From Naematelia aurantialba (Eukaryota; Basidiomycota; Tremellomycetes; Tremellales; Naemateliaceae), in NCBI GenBank assembly GCA_021527695.1, contig JAKFAO010000009.1:124001-188000 (forward strand): a stretch of DNA of 64,000 bases, in the 5' to 3' direction. Shown here one piece after another: positions 21,325 through 31,442 of this stretch. The first letter of the stretch is position 1. Each line of letters begins with the position of its first letter. The notes below the pieces were generated by a model that saw nothing but the letters and a program-made list of their open reading frames with translations, was not told the DNA's origin and searched no databases. The position numbers and the translations under genes were made by a program.

Positions 21325-23744
21325 CGTCTGCACGCATGCCGGTAGGGCACTGGACAGGCGACAGGACGAAAGTGTATAGTGGACGTACGGATAGCATGCA
21401 CGGTGGACGTACGAACAGTCGACAGTAGACAGTAGACAGCGGACAGTGCATCTCACTGCCCTACGCGATGCTAGGTGTTGTATGTTTTCACGTTCATAAC
21501 GTATGTCTTCAGAAGCATGTGGATATCTCTACGCAGACTGTCGAGCTAGAGTCGGTGGGCACAATCTGTCCGCAGTCGTCGAACTACCCAACAGCCGGCA
21601 GATCCGTTCACCAGCAACTCTACGTGGAACCAGTCTCTGGTCGACCGACGGTGTGCAGTCTGCCGCCACGCTGCAGGACTCTTCCCGTCCCGGACTGACT
21701 GCTCTACCGTACTTTAGCTTCAGTCGGTGCAAGCCGTTCCTGTCGCGTCGATCATGCTTTGTCATGTGATCAGGTGGGGCCATGGAGCGCTACCCGCGCG
21801 TGCCTTGGTGAGTCTCCTGCGAGTGTCCTGATTCCAGCGGCCCGGCTGTGCGTCCTATATCGTCTACATGCCTGGAGGTCCCGAATTACCGGTCTGCCAC
21901 GGTGGTCAATGTGAAGCTCGCCCCGGGTAAGTCGACGCTGGGGTCTACCTGCTCGCGGCTGGCTGAGCTGTCTTCTCCAACGCGGCTATAGCTCACCTGT
22001 CCGCCGTCGGTATGGCACCGCGCACCGCATGCGGAACGCCATAGCCCAAACATCCGATAAATCCGAGCATTTTAGCGTGAAATACACCGAAGATATACCG
22101 TGAACTCCTGCGCCTTCCGAGTGTTTCCGGCTGTCGGGTGTCCGGACCGACGCTTCCGAGGCTGCCCTTTGGGCAAGAAAGGTCTGGGCCCACGTACTCG
22201 TGTTTTCCGTTGCACACCCTGTGGCTCTTGCCCTGGCTGTTGATTGTCGATCATCCCTCCCCCTTGCCCCGTGCCCCGTCCCCTCCCGCCGCTCTCGCCC
22301 ACCTCCCTTCCCCCAACGCCCTTTCCACCCCCTGGTGCCCTACCCTGGCGAGGCGCGGGCCGGGAGTTGCCGTTTCTGGTGGCGATGGCAAAGGATGGAG
22401 ACAAAGCACTCGCCGGCTATTTGCTATGGGTGGTACGTTCGGAACCCAATGGGCCGGAGTTGGTGCTGCTCCATGGATACTGCCGTGACCACCGACTCGT
22501 CACTCTGTACATCTCTCATGTCATCAAGTCGACCACGCTGCATTGCATAGACGTCGTCGTTGCTATAATTCGACTGCTCGAGACGACGACAACAGAGCTG
22601 ACCACCTACAACGACCGGCGGCGGCGGAATCTACTCGCGTAGAATTTTCCGGTAGACGGCAAACGGCACGAAAGCGCCCCTCCGCAGCGCCTTCCCACGC
22701 CTCTCGAGGCCTCATTCCAGACTTCTACCTGTACGGCGTGCACGTTGTCGAGAGTCGAAAAACGTCGAGAAAAGCAACACACGACGAGGTGTTTGCTTCT
22801 GTACACTACTTTCCCCACGCTTCGACAACCTGGACACGCCTGGTCGACGTTTCAAAGGAGGGGGCCACGTCTCGACATACAAGGTCGACTGGAGGCCTCG
22901 ACTCTGGGGCCTCGACTCTGGTCACTAGACACAAAGAAAAGAAAAGGCAAACGTTTTCGATTTCCTCCTTTGTCGAGCTCGACCGGCTGCGTTTCGATAA
23001 ACCCAGCCTTGACCTGCCCAGTCGCACGAGCGTACCCACCTCCCGGCCACTGTGGAGCAGATCGTCGATCGTCCCGGCTCGCATCGGCCTGGGCATTGCA
23101 TTGGGAACGCGCGACCGAGGCTGTCCAGCCCATCCCGTGGTTTTGGTTGGGAAATACCAAACCGAGACGAGACGAGACGAGACCATTCTGGGCGCAGAGA
23201 GAGCGAGGCGCGGTCCAGACCCCGTCCATTTACCTGCACGCCGCCCCAATTGAGCCTCCCCCCAGTCCCGTGTCAAATCTGTCGACGCAATCTTAGACTA
23301 GACTGCATCTGGGCGGTGTAACGGTGTGTCGGAGCGAGCGCGTCTAGTGTGCGCCTGCCTGTCATCGCTTGTCGAGGCGCACATTGTATATAAAGGCAGA
23401 TTCTGCTTTTGGGGGAGTCGCATTCAGGGCGAGGCATCTGGTGGCAAGGTGAGTTTAAAAAAACTTTCCTTCCCTCTGTTCCAACAAGCTTTGCATTCCA
23501 CGACCATATACTCTCTCTCTCTCTCATCACATCACAGCACCTTGGCCTTTTACGTTTCCCGCCGCAGTGCCGAGCGACGCCATCCCGATTCCCATTCGTC
23601 GCCCCCCGTTCGCGTCTGATGGGCCCAGGCATGAGCTGATGGGGGGACTGCAGCCATCTTGCTACGTCATTCCGCCCCCAAACAACGCCTCGCGCGACCC
23701 CCCAACTTCGCAGGTTGATCGTTGCTCAGTAGTCTCTTTCCACC
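21325..23744. other. Long intergenic region and 5' leader of the Ecl1-like gene
   Basis: About 2.4 kb. No open frame shows a domain. Direct repeats of GACAGTAGACAG occur near 21420-21440. The right part is the promoter and leader of the downstream gene: TATATAAA at 23387-23394, then a probable 5'-UTR intron 23449-23713 (aag|gtgagt to cttcgcag) containing a CTCTCTCTCT tract near 23511. The start codon follows 31 bp after that intron. Confidence 0.5.
23387..23394 (+). promoter_or_regulatory. TATA box of the Ecl1-like gene
   Basis: TATATAAA in GC-rich surroundings, about 55 bp before the predicted 5'-UTR intron donor at 23449 and about 350 bp before the ATG. Confidence 0.5.
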
Positions 23745-25654
23745 ATGACTCCCACCACAGAGGTGCTCCCCGTCCCAGTCTCTGGCGGGATGTTTGACGA
23801 CTTTTCATTCGACTCGTACTGCTTCGTATGCGATCGTCTCATCCTACCCCCCAAAGAACCAGAGAACGAGACGGTCAAGATGGCCAAGAAGAAGTCGGCA
23901 GGAGGGACCATCCGGGTAAGCGCGTCCTCCCATTCAGTCGCGAATCAAGCACTCATGTCGTCTAGGTCAAGAACCCAGACGGAACCACCACGACCCGCTC
24001 AGCAAACGGGATAAAGACGACGCGTCCTGGCTTGAAGAGGAACCCCAACTCAGCCAATCGGTTGGCAGCCGTCGTCGCCGCCAACAACAATGCGGCGTCA
24101 AAGCTCCAACCCCTCACGCGGTCCAAGACAACCGATGTTGCGAGTGTCGTCACCTCTCCCAACACCGCCTTACCCGACAACCACCCCCCTTCTCCCTCGG
24201 CCACGCCTGCTGCAACGACTCCTCCGGCCTTTCACTCGTCCATCTACTGCTCACCGGCTTGCGCGGAAATGGACGCCGGACGATCGCAAGAGACATACCA
24301 GTCGATCACCCGGTCTTTCAGCCACGATCTCAACGACCATTCGGTCATTCACATCAACACGGCATACGTGTCGCCCAACCCCTACGCCCCGCCGTCCCCT
24401 CTGTTCGTCTCTGGCTCAGATACCGAATCGTCAAACGCATCCAACAACGACGCCGGTCCTGCGTGTTCTGCGCCAAAGATGATGGAGTACTTTTGCATGT
24501 CGCGCGAAGGTCCCGACGTTGCGTGGCACGAGGTCGAGCGACAGCGCCGTGCGAGCATGCAGCCCCACGCTGTCCGTCCGGGCAGCATGTCGCGGCCGCC
24601 AGTGCATGGCCGAGTGCTCGGTGAGCAATCGACCGACTCACTAGCTTCTCTCTGGCACGAGGACCTCATGCTGGCTCGATCGACTTCGGGAGGCGGCATC
24701 TTCAGAGGCATGCCAGCTGCCGACGATCGAGAGGCGCTCGGCGCTGGCCGCCGCTCGACCTCGTCGTCCTCAGAGAGGTCGATACCCATCTCCCTATCGC
24801 GGCCACTGATGCGGTCCAACCTGTCTCAAACGTCACTCGCTGCTAGCCCGCGTGCCCAGCCGGTATCCATTCCACCACAATTCGGCTCGGCGCCGAAACA
24901 CACGCTGTCCCTGCTGCAGTCGTATGCCGAGGCGTTCCCGGTGCGCGACTCGGCTTGTCACTCGACGAGCTACCAGAAGGGCTTTGTGTGGCCTGCAAGC
25001 ACGACGCCCTCGAGCGGCGTCGAGGCACGGCGGCGTTCAGAGCCACGGCCATTGTGTCGTCCGTCTAGCGGAACGATACGTGCCCGCAAGGTGGAATGCC
25101 CACCGACGTGGGACGCTTTCGGAAGGTCCGAAGTCATGGCCCAGCGCCGTAGAAACCGCACCTTTTCGCAGACCAACCTCGCTCCGGCTGTGCCTGTTGA
25201 CATGGCCGAGTCGCCTCGGGGTCGACACGACGGCAGCCCGGGACATGACGTGACGCCCAAGCAATCGCTCGAGGTGGAGAACGGTCGCTGGAAGATCCGA
25301 TATCACGCGGAACGATCATCGTCGCGCTCGAGCACGGCGTCGTCTGATATCGACGTCAATGGCCTCGCGATCCCAGGCAGGTCGGACCTCGGCTCGTCGG
25401 TCGGCACGGCGCGCTCGCGCACCCCACAAGCAGCAGTGACGATGCTGCCGCCTTCCCCGGCGGTGCATGGCGCCGCAAGTGCAGGTGCCGTAGGCATGGA
25501 CGGCATGATGGCGGGCCTGAGCTTGCGCGCCGCGAGCGTGCCCAAGCTAGGATTCAACTGGGACAAACACGAGGAGCGCGGCGGCAAAGTGTACGAGCTG
25601 CCGGCCGGGCTCAAGGTCGACCGCAGTAAAGGGGGCTTGTTCTACTTTAACTGA
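23745..25654 (+). CDS. Ecl1-family (life-span regulatory factor) Cys-rich protein
   Basis: Exons: 23745-23915 and 23966-25654; 619 residues. The N-terminus contains FDSYCFVCDRLILPP (Cys pair at about 28 and 31), and a second Cys pair lies in SSIYCSPAC at about 150-155. This spacing (CxxC ... YCSxxC) is that of the Ecl1/life-span regulatory factor family, small fungal zinc-binding regulators of stress response and chronological ageing. The remaining 450 residues are Ser/Arg/Pro-rich and disordered, ending in a conserved-looking tail (WDKHEERGGKVYELPAGLKV). Yeast Ecl1 proteins are about 80-220 residues, so this is a much longer basidiomycete form. A TATA box and a 5'-UTR intron precede it, which suggests regulated expression. 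Confidence 0.75.
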
Positions 25655-26428
25655 GGGAGCGCCTGGGCTAGTCTGCCTGGTGTGACCAGTGCCCGAAAGC
25701 AAAGCAAGACCAAGTACCGCGAGGCGAGGCGGGGAAAGCGAGGCAACATACAAGGCGGCGAGCGAGGCAAAGTACCGCAGGGAAGGGGTGAAGCAAGACT
25801 GACAGGTCAAGGAGAGCGAGGGGCAACGGGTTCGCCGAGGAGGTGGCGCGCGAGCGACACGACGTGCATGTTACCGGTAAAGCATACGCACAGGCATAAA
25901 CTACAAAGTCAACACATCATCGCATTGTATAGCATTATTCTTTGTTCCCTTTTCGCGACGGCACGCGACGGCAGGGAGAGTGGGAGAGAGTGGGAGCGGG
26001 AGAGAGAGGTGTACTCTGTTTACTAGTTGTAGTCGAAGCGAGGTTGTCATTGTTTCTATTGTCTATAGATCAAGGACGAGTTGTAGTTTGATCACGAAGA
26101 AGCATGAATGACGCATGTGCATTGGCAATGCGAGCATACATCGCGCATGGACATGGGCACGGAGGCTTGGTTTGTCAGTGGCATGAACTGGTCTCGGAGT
26201 TGATTCTGAGATCTAATACATCAAGGGCAATGGCGTTTGTGCGTCGTGCATCGTGTATCGTACATTGTGCACCGAGCATCGTACATTGTGGATTGTACAC
26301 TGTGCATCGTGCATTGTCCATTAGGCATCGTGCATCATGCAGTTATGCGACGAGAGCTGCGAGGTAGGTGCTTGGTAGTGGTCGCAAAACACTCCAGCGC
26401 GGTCTCTCGAGTTGTCTACAACCGCAGA
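25655..26428. other. Convergent intergenic region with simple repeats
   Basis: It lies between the 3' ends of the Ecl1-like gene and eIF2B beta. At about 26225-26345 there is a degenerate repeat of GCATCGT, GCATTGT and GTACATTGT units in both orientations. No gene is supported. Confidence 0.55.
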
Positions 26429-28318
26429 CTACAACTCAATGTCGGCATCGTCGTATGCCTCTTTGATGATGCGGTAGATGTAGCTCGGCGAGTGATCGCC
26501 TCTGCACGTTGGTTAGTGCAAGTTGCTGGCGCTTGGAGATGTGGGGTCCTGAAGGGGTGGGTTCGGGCTTGGAGTACTTTGGTGGAGCTATTGGGTGCAC
26601 GTCGTGGAAGTGCGTGGATGCACGCGCGTGTGCGTGAAATGGATGGGGTTGTGGAGCAAATACGCACTCGTTGGTCACAAACAGATTCACGAGCTCGGGC
26701 CGTATGTATTCGTAGTACGGCACGACGCCCTCCACGCCCTCCACGCAGCCCGAGGCACCGCCGCCGCCGCCTTCGGCGTCACTATCGTTGCCGAAGCCAA
26801 GCACCGCGTCTGGGCTCTGGAGGTCAGCCGCGCCGTATTCGTGGTACACGTTCCAGGCCGGGGCAAACTTGAACTGGCCCGTGGTGACTACCACCGGCTT
26901 GGCATGTGCCTTGGCCACGAGTGCAGCCGCCAGCGCACCGGTCAGGGCAAACAGCCCGCCATTGGCGAGGACGGTGTGGGCCCCGAGGATGAGCTTGGTC
27001 ACGCGTGGCATCAGGGCGTGTACCGCCGAGTCGGGGACAAGCAGGACTGGAATCCCGCTGGCACTGAGGGCGCCGGCCATCGAGTGGCCGAGGTAGGATG
27101 GCGCCGATTCGGCGACAATGACGGTGAACTTGCGGTCGCGGTACGCTTGGCGTAAGAATGCCTCGACCGTCTTGGAGTGTCCGAGTGTGAGGATCACCTC
27201 GCTGCGAGCAACGGCGCATCAGCCTTGGGTGTCATGAGATGTTAGGCCGAGAACCGCGGACCAGGAGAGACAGGCAAGAGGAGGGAAAGGGGAAGGCAAC
27301 GAGACACGCACGACGAATGAATATGCTCTTTCGCGCCCTTGGCCACGTCCTCGTGCGTCGTCTCGAGCTCGTTCACAACCTCCTCTATAGCCTGTACGAG
27401 CACGGGCTTCAGTCGCCCTGCCTGTCTCCCTAAATCATCGCTGCCGTGCCTGCTCATGCTAGAGACGTTCCATCCCCACTCGGCGGCCTCTGATCGCGCG
27501 GGACTCGTGAACAAGCTACTGGTCGCGGCGCTCAAGTCGAGCACACTCCCCATACGCTCCATCTGGGCCTGCGCGCGCGAGTGCCGCATCGCCACGAAAT
27601 TCGACAGGCTCGCCTGCCGCGGCAGCGGGAACGTCGATGTCAGCGTGGACGGGAGTGTCGACGGGCCCGAGCCAGGCGTGGAGAATGCTAGGTCGTTGGT
27701 CAAGGCCAGATAATGGTTGGACGGCGGGAAGATGCCCGGCGTCTCTGGGCCTAAGAAAGGGGTCCCGGGTGCAGAGGGGGTTGTAGACCGATGCGACTCG
27801 ATTGCAGCCGTGTATTCTTCCCTTATCAACCGCAGGATCCGCCGGACAATGTTTCCCGTGGCAAGCTCTGCGCGCCGTCAGTTGGCAGTCTCCTCTCACA
27901 TCTCAGCAAGAGATACCATCGCGGTGGAAAATCAACAGAGGGTATCGTTGGATGGACAACGAGGGCGCAGGACTTAGACTCACCCTTTGGATTCGCTTCG
28001 ATCAACCGCCGGCCAACACCTTTGATAAGGCCCAGCAGCTCTTCGATCGTGGTAAACTTGACTGATCGAACAATATTCTGCACGACCGCAGCAGTGGCCA
28101 GCGCGACATTCCGTGATCCCACTATCTCCCTAGACCTCCATCAGCTTCCAATACACCGCAGCGCGAACAGGAGCCGGAGGACGAGCAGACGGACCTTCGT
28201 CGGAGGGAGGTTACTAGTGCCTCTGTGAGTTTCGCATTGGGGTCTGTCGGTTTCTACAGCATGTCAGCAGATCATGCGCCTCCACGAGCATACTTACCAG
28301 GAGGACTTGGGCGACCAT
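26429..28318 (-). CDS. GCD7: Translation initiation factor eIF2B, beta subunit
   Basis: Regulatory beta subunit of the eIF2B guanine-nucleotide exchange factor. Exons: 28318-28298, 28220-28195, 28129-27984, 27867-27312, 27201-26668, 26501-26429; 451 residues. Seen motifs: IVGSRNVALATAAVVQNIV, ELATGNIVRRILRLIREEY, EVILTLGHSKTVEAFL, RVTKLILGAHTVLANGGLFA, and FVTNEGDHSPSYIYRII at the end. These match eIF2B beta better than alpha or delta. A Ser/Thr/Pro-rich insert of about 100 residues (roughly 100-200) separates the N-terminal helical domain from the Rossmann-like domain and explains the excess over about 350 residues. First exons of 21 and 26 nt are the least certain part. Divergent from the unknown gene at 28495, with starts 177 bp apart. 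Confidence 0.93.
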
Positions 28319-28494
28319 ATCTGATTACTGTATGCACTCTTGCCAATGTCGTCGATACAGCGTTAAAGATCAGACAACAGAGAAACGGTTTTGATCTGTC
28401 GGCGACTCGAGCACCACGTGACAACCAAACCGAGTGCCAAGCTGCCTCCCTTGGTCTGTCATCTTCAAGTGTTGTACCATCTCTCCCACCGCAC
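28319..28494. promoter_or_regulatory. Short divergent promoter with CACGTG
   Basis: Only 176 bp separate the start codons of eIF2B beta (minus) and the unknown small gene (plus). A palindromic CACGTG followed by AC lies at 28415-28420 near the middle, a bHLH-type (Cbf1-like) site. Confidence 0.5.
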
Positions 28495-29334
28495 ATGCAC
28501 GGCATGGCCAGCTCAAGCCAGTTAGGTGTGCTTGGTCCACTGTAGCTGTAACGTTGGAGCTCACCACCGCAGGACCCATCTCCCAGCAGTACTCGGCAGC
28601 AGCGACAGTCCCGCTCATCAAATCACCTTCCCTCTGGCTTCCTCAGCCGGTCAGTCGTGGTGTTCCAGCTTCTCTCTTACAATTTCGCCTCTAACCTTCA
28701 TTCTCTCTTACACTGTCGCCTCTGACCCTCATCTGCCACGTCAATATTTGCGTGTTGATCCAGGATGTTCAGGACTGACTGGTACAGGTGGAACTGCCCA
28801 ACGACATACACCCTCTCCCCGAAGACATCACTGCCTACGTAGGGCTGACCCTACTTGATCGCTCGGCAGCTGATCGAGCAGTTTGTCTACCCCTTCACTC
28901 TCGAGACCCATGTCCTGTCGCTCCAGCCTACACCACACGAGGCGATAGCCCAGCGGCGCGCTCGGAACGCCGAGATCTTGCACCAACGCGAGGTAGAGGA
29001 AGAGCAGCGCGAGTGAGTCTGTCCTTCTCGACTGGCATCCACTACCGTTGTGTCTTGAAGTTGTGCGGCAACACAGCAATGCAGCAAACCAGCAACACAG
29101 CCACACACCAATGACCCGCGATCTGATGCTGAACTTGCCAATAGGAGGCAAGCACTGCACAAGCTTGCGCCGGGATACAACCCTGCATCGCTATTAGTCC
29201 CCATGTCTGCATCGCCTGCACCTGCTCCTACGCTGCAGCAGTCTTCGTCTTTGGGAGCACAGTCACAGCAGAAAGAGCGTGATCCAATGGACGATCTGGT
29301 CTCGCGCCTCGAGGAGATGGAAAGCCGGAGATGA
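28495..29334 (+). CDS. Small conserved-looking protein of unknown function
   Basis: Exons: 28495-28525, 28573-28649, 28788-28838, 28870-29012, 29145-29334; 163 residues, every phase closes. I do not recognise the family. Visible features: a short N-terminal Ser/Ala region, then LPNDIHPLPEDITAY, LIEQFVYPFTLETHVLSL, and a charged amphipathic helix (HEAIAQRRARNAEILHQREV, then Glu/Arg-rich). KLAPGYNP and an acidic C-terminal MDDLVSRLEEM follow. There is no signal peptide or membrane helix. The hydrophobic block followed by a long charged helix suggests a subunit of a complex. It shares a very short divergent promoter with eIF2B beta. Codon-phase agreement over five exons makes it a real gene, although the first exon is tentative. 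Confidence 0.7.
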
Positions 29335-29786
29335 CGAGGGAGTGAAGCATGAGCATTGCAGGCACCGCCACAAGCAGACATGTTGTTGTAAATTGGTCGA
29401 CTCTGGCATGTATGGCAGGGATATGGTCTGAGCAGGGGGTGGAATGTACTGTGCTCCCGAGGCGTTCCCGAGACGCTCACCTGGGAGCAAAGCGAGACTG
29501 TTGTATGTAGTGGAAATTCGGCCAGCAGACTCTCGGAGAGGCGAATGCTGCGAAAACACAGCTCGAGCCCGTGCTGCTCAATTCTCTGGCTTAGTTGATC
29601 ACACATCCAATGCATCTACTTGTATCCTCGACTCCAGCTCGCATCAGGCTGACCCGGAGACTGGCTCGGCGCCATACGGGGCATCCGCCGCAATGTATAT
29701 GACTGCGGCACGATCTGGTGTCTCTGTTACTATCTATCTTCTATTTGCTATGCATAGGCGTAATTGGTGCAGTCTCTGCCACTCGA
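29335..29786. other. Convergent 3' intergenic region
   Basis: It holds the 3' ends of the unknown plus-strand gene and the minus-strand acetyltransferase. I see no gene or repeat. Confidence 0.5.
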
Positions 29787-31004
29787 CTACTCGGTCTTGA
29801 CTACCTTCTTGAGCTTGACAGAGTGCACCTTGTAGTCTAGATCGCCGGGCCGAGGGGACGGATACGTAGGGACAGGGTCCTACACCGAGTCGACCCGGTC
29901 AGCAAGCGTCACCAAGTCGAGCAGGCAGAGTCAAGCGGGCAGAGTCAAGCGGCAGAGTCAAGCGGTAGAGTCAAGCGGTAGAGTCAAGCGGCAGAATCAA
30001 AGCTGGTCGGTCAAGCTGGTCGGTCAAGCTGACAGAGTCCAGGTAGCCAGCCCAGACGATACCAACAGGTTGGAGAGTAGTAAGCCCGACTCACGCCGTA
30101 TGTGACAAACCCGCGCCGCTTGTACCACTTGACGTTCCTCGACTCGACGCCGATGATATCTGTGCAGTACCTGTGTCCGTCCTCCGTCTCTGCCCAGCTG
30201 CCTTCGTATGCTGCCGTATCGAGGGTGATCACTCTGGCGCCATATAGCTCGACGGCAAGTTGCTCGAGGGAGTCCATCGCCAGTCGGCCGTAGCCGTATT
30301 TCTGGTACTTGTTCGCAATGAACAGTGATGCTATGAAGGTCAGTGTCGTATCGTTGGGAGCGGTCAGGTGGCAGTATCGGGGTTTGTATGAGTGAGGAGG
30401 CAGAGTGCCCAGTATCTAGGATGGCAAGGTGGAGTGCATTGTGTATGTGGTACGGGTCACGCGAGTCACTAGGGGCACCGGTCGCTAGGCGTAAGGGACG
30501 TTAGAAATGGGGATGCATCACTTGGGATCTTGGGGTACAGTCACTTTACGTGGGGTCACTTGGGTGCGGTCTGAGGTACGGGTTACGGATCACTTGCTTG
30601 GACCACGCATCGGAGAGACTCGACTTACACAGCTTGACCCAGCCGTCCACCTTACTTGCCGTCCCCGGCTGCTCCAATATCCACCCGCCCATTCCAATAT
30701 CCACCGATCGCCCATCCTCGCCCTCGACCTGGAAGACGCACAGCGGCCGATCCGGATCCCGCCAAGCGTCCTTGACATAATCTGCGCCCCAGCCGCATTC
30801 TTCGCGGTACGCAAGCAGCAGGGGCAGGTCGTCGTCCCGCGCAATGCGGTACGTCAGCCCGGCGCCTAAAGGAGTGGCAGTGCCCGAGGCGCCCGGTGTG
30901 CTGGGGGTGCCGGTGGTTCCGGGGGTGTTCGTGGTGGCCGGTTCCGACTCTGCTGCACGGGTGGCTGGTTCAATCATGGTCCCAGACGCTTGCGTATGAA
31001 ACAA
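29787..31004 (-). CDS. GNAT-family N-acetyltransferase
   Basis: Exons: 31004-30629, 30330-30095, 29879-29787; 234 residues. A Thr/Ala/Pro-rich N-terminus of about 50 residues precedes the GNAT fold: LTYRIARDDDLPLLLAYREE, then a strand IGMGGWILE, then the acetyl-CoA-binding motif A, FIANKYQKYGYGRLAMDSLE (Q/R-x-x-G-x-G/A pattern as YQKYGYG). Motif B is represented by ESRNVKWYKRRGFVTYG. The C-terminus is PVPTYPSPRP plus a basic end. The substrate is unknown. A Met at 30977 could be the start instead. Intron 2 contains a 14-nt minisatellite (GCAGAGTCAAGCGG). Confidence 0.88.
29930..30030 (+). repeat. 14-nt minisatellite in acetyltransferase intron 2
   Basis: About six units of GGCAGAGTCAAGCG with single-base differences, followed by two copies of GCTGGTCGGTCAA. 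The tract lies within the intron between exon ends 30095 and 29879. Confidence 0.9.
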
Positions 31005-31442
31005 CGATTACGGCGAGTCGCGAATTACGCAAACAAGGTGTGCGCGCAAGGACTGGACGAGCATCTGAACATTGCCGAATCATTGCGGTATCACATAAAC
31101 AAAAGGGGCAGAACACTGATCATGCCCATAGGCACACTCAGCAAGCTCCTAGCAGGGCATATCTAGAGGGTTTTCCTGATAATGGTCTGTTGGTTGAGAA
31201 AGCCTAGAAAATCAACTCTGATTGCCCCAATCACAGTGCAGCTCGCAAGCTGAAGCCTGCACAGCCACGCAGCGTCGATGATGCCCCATTGGACCTGAGT
31301 GCCTACACCGCGCCATTCATTCATATTATAGTACTTCTGTGCTTTTACATTACATTTTCTCCACGACGGTGTGTCTGTGCGCAACTTTGTACAGCTGTAG
31401 AGCTGCTCTCTGCGGCATTTTTGCCACTCCACCCTCCCCTGC
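31005..31442. other. Intergenic region upstream of acetyltransferase
   Basis: 438 bp between the acetyltransferase start (minus) and the GH115 stop (minus). It should hold the acetyltransferase promoter and the GH115 3' UTR. I see no gene. Confidence 0.5.

Noticed and set aside
22072..22642. Open frames on both strands in the leader region of the Ecl1-like gene
   Set aside because: Low-complexity Gly/Arg or Pro-rich translations on opposite strands of the same GC-rich tract, typical of chance frames.
26225..26345. Repeat cluster of GCATCGT/GTACATTGT considered as a small CRISPR-like or structured RNA element
   Set aside because: Units are degenerate, without uniform spacers, and the genome is eukaryotic; it is a simple-sequence repeat.
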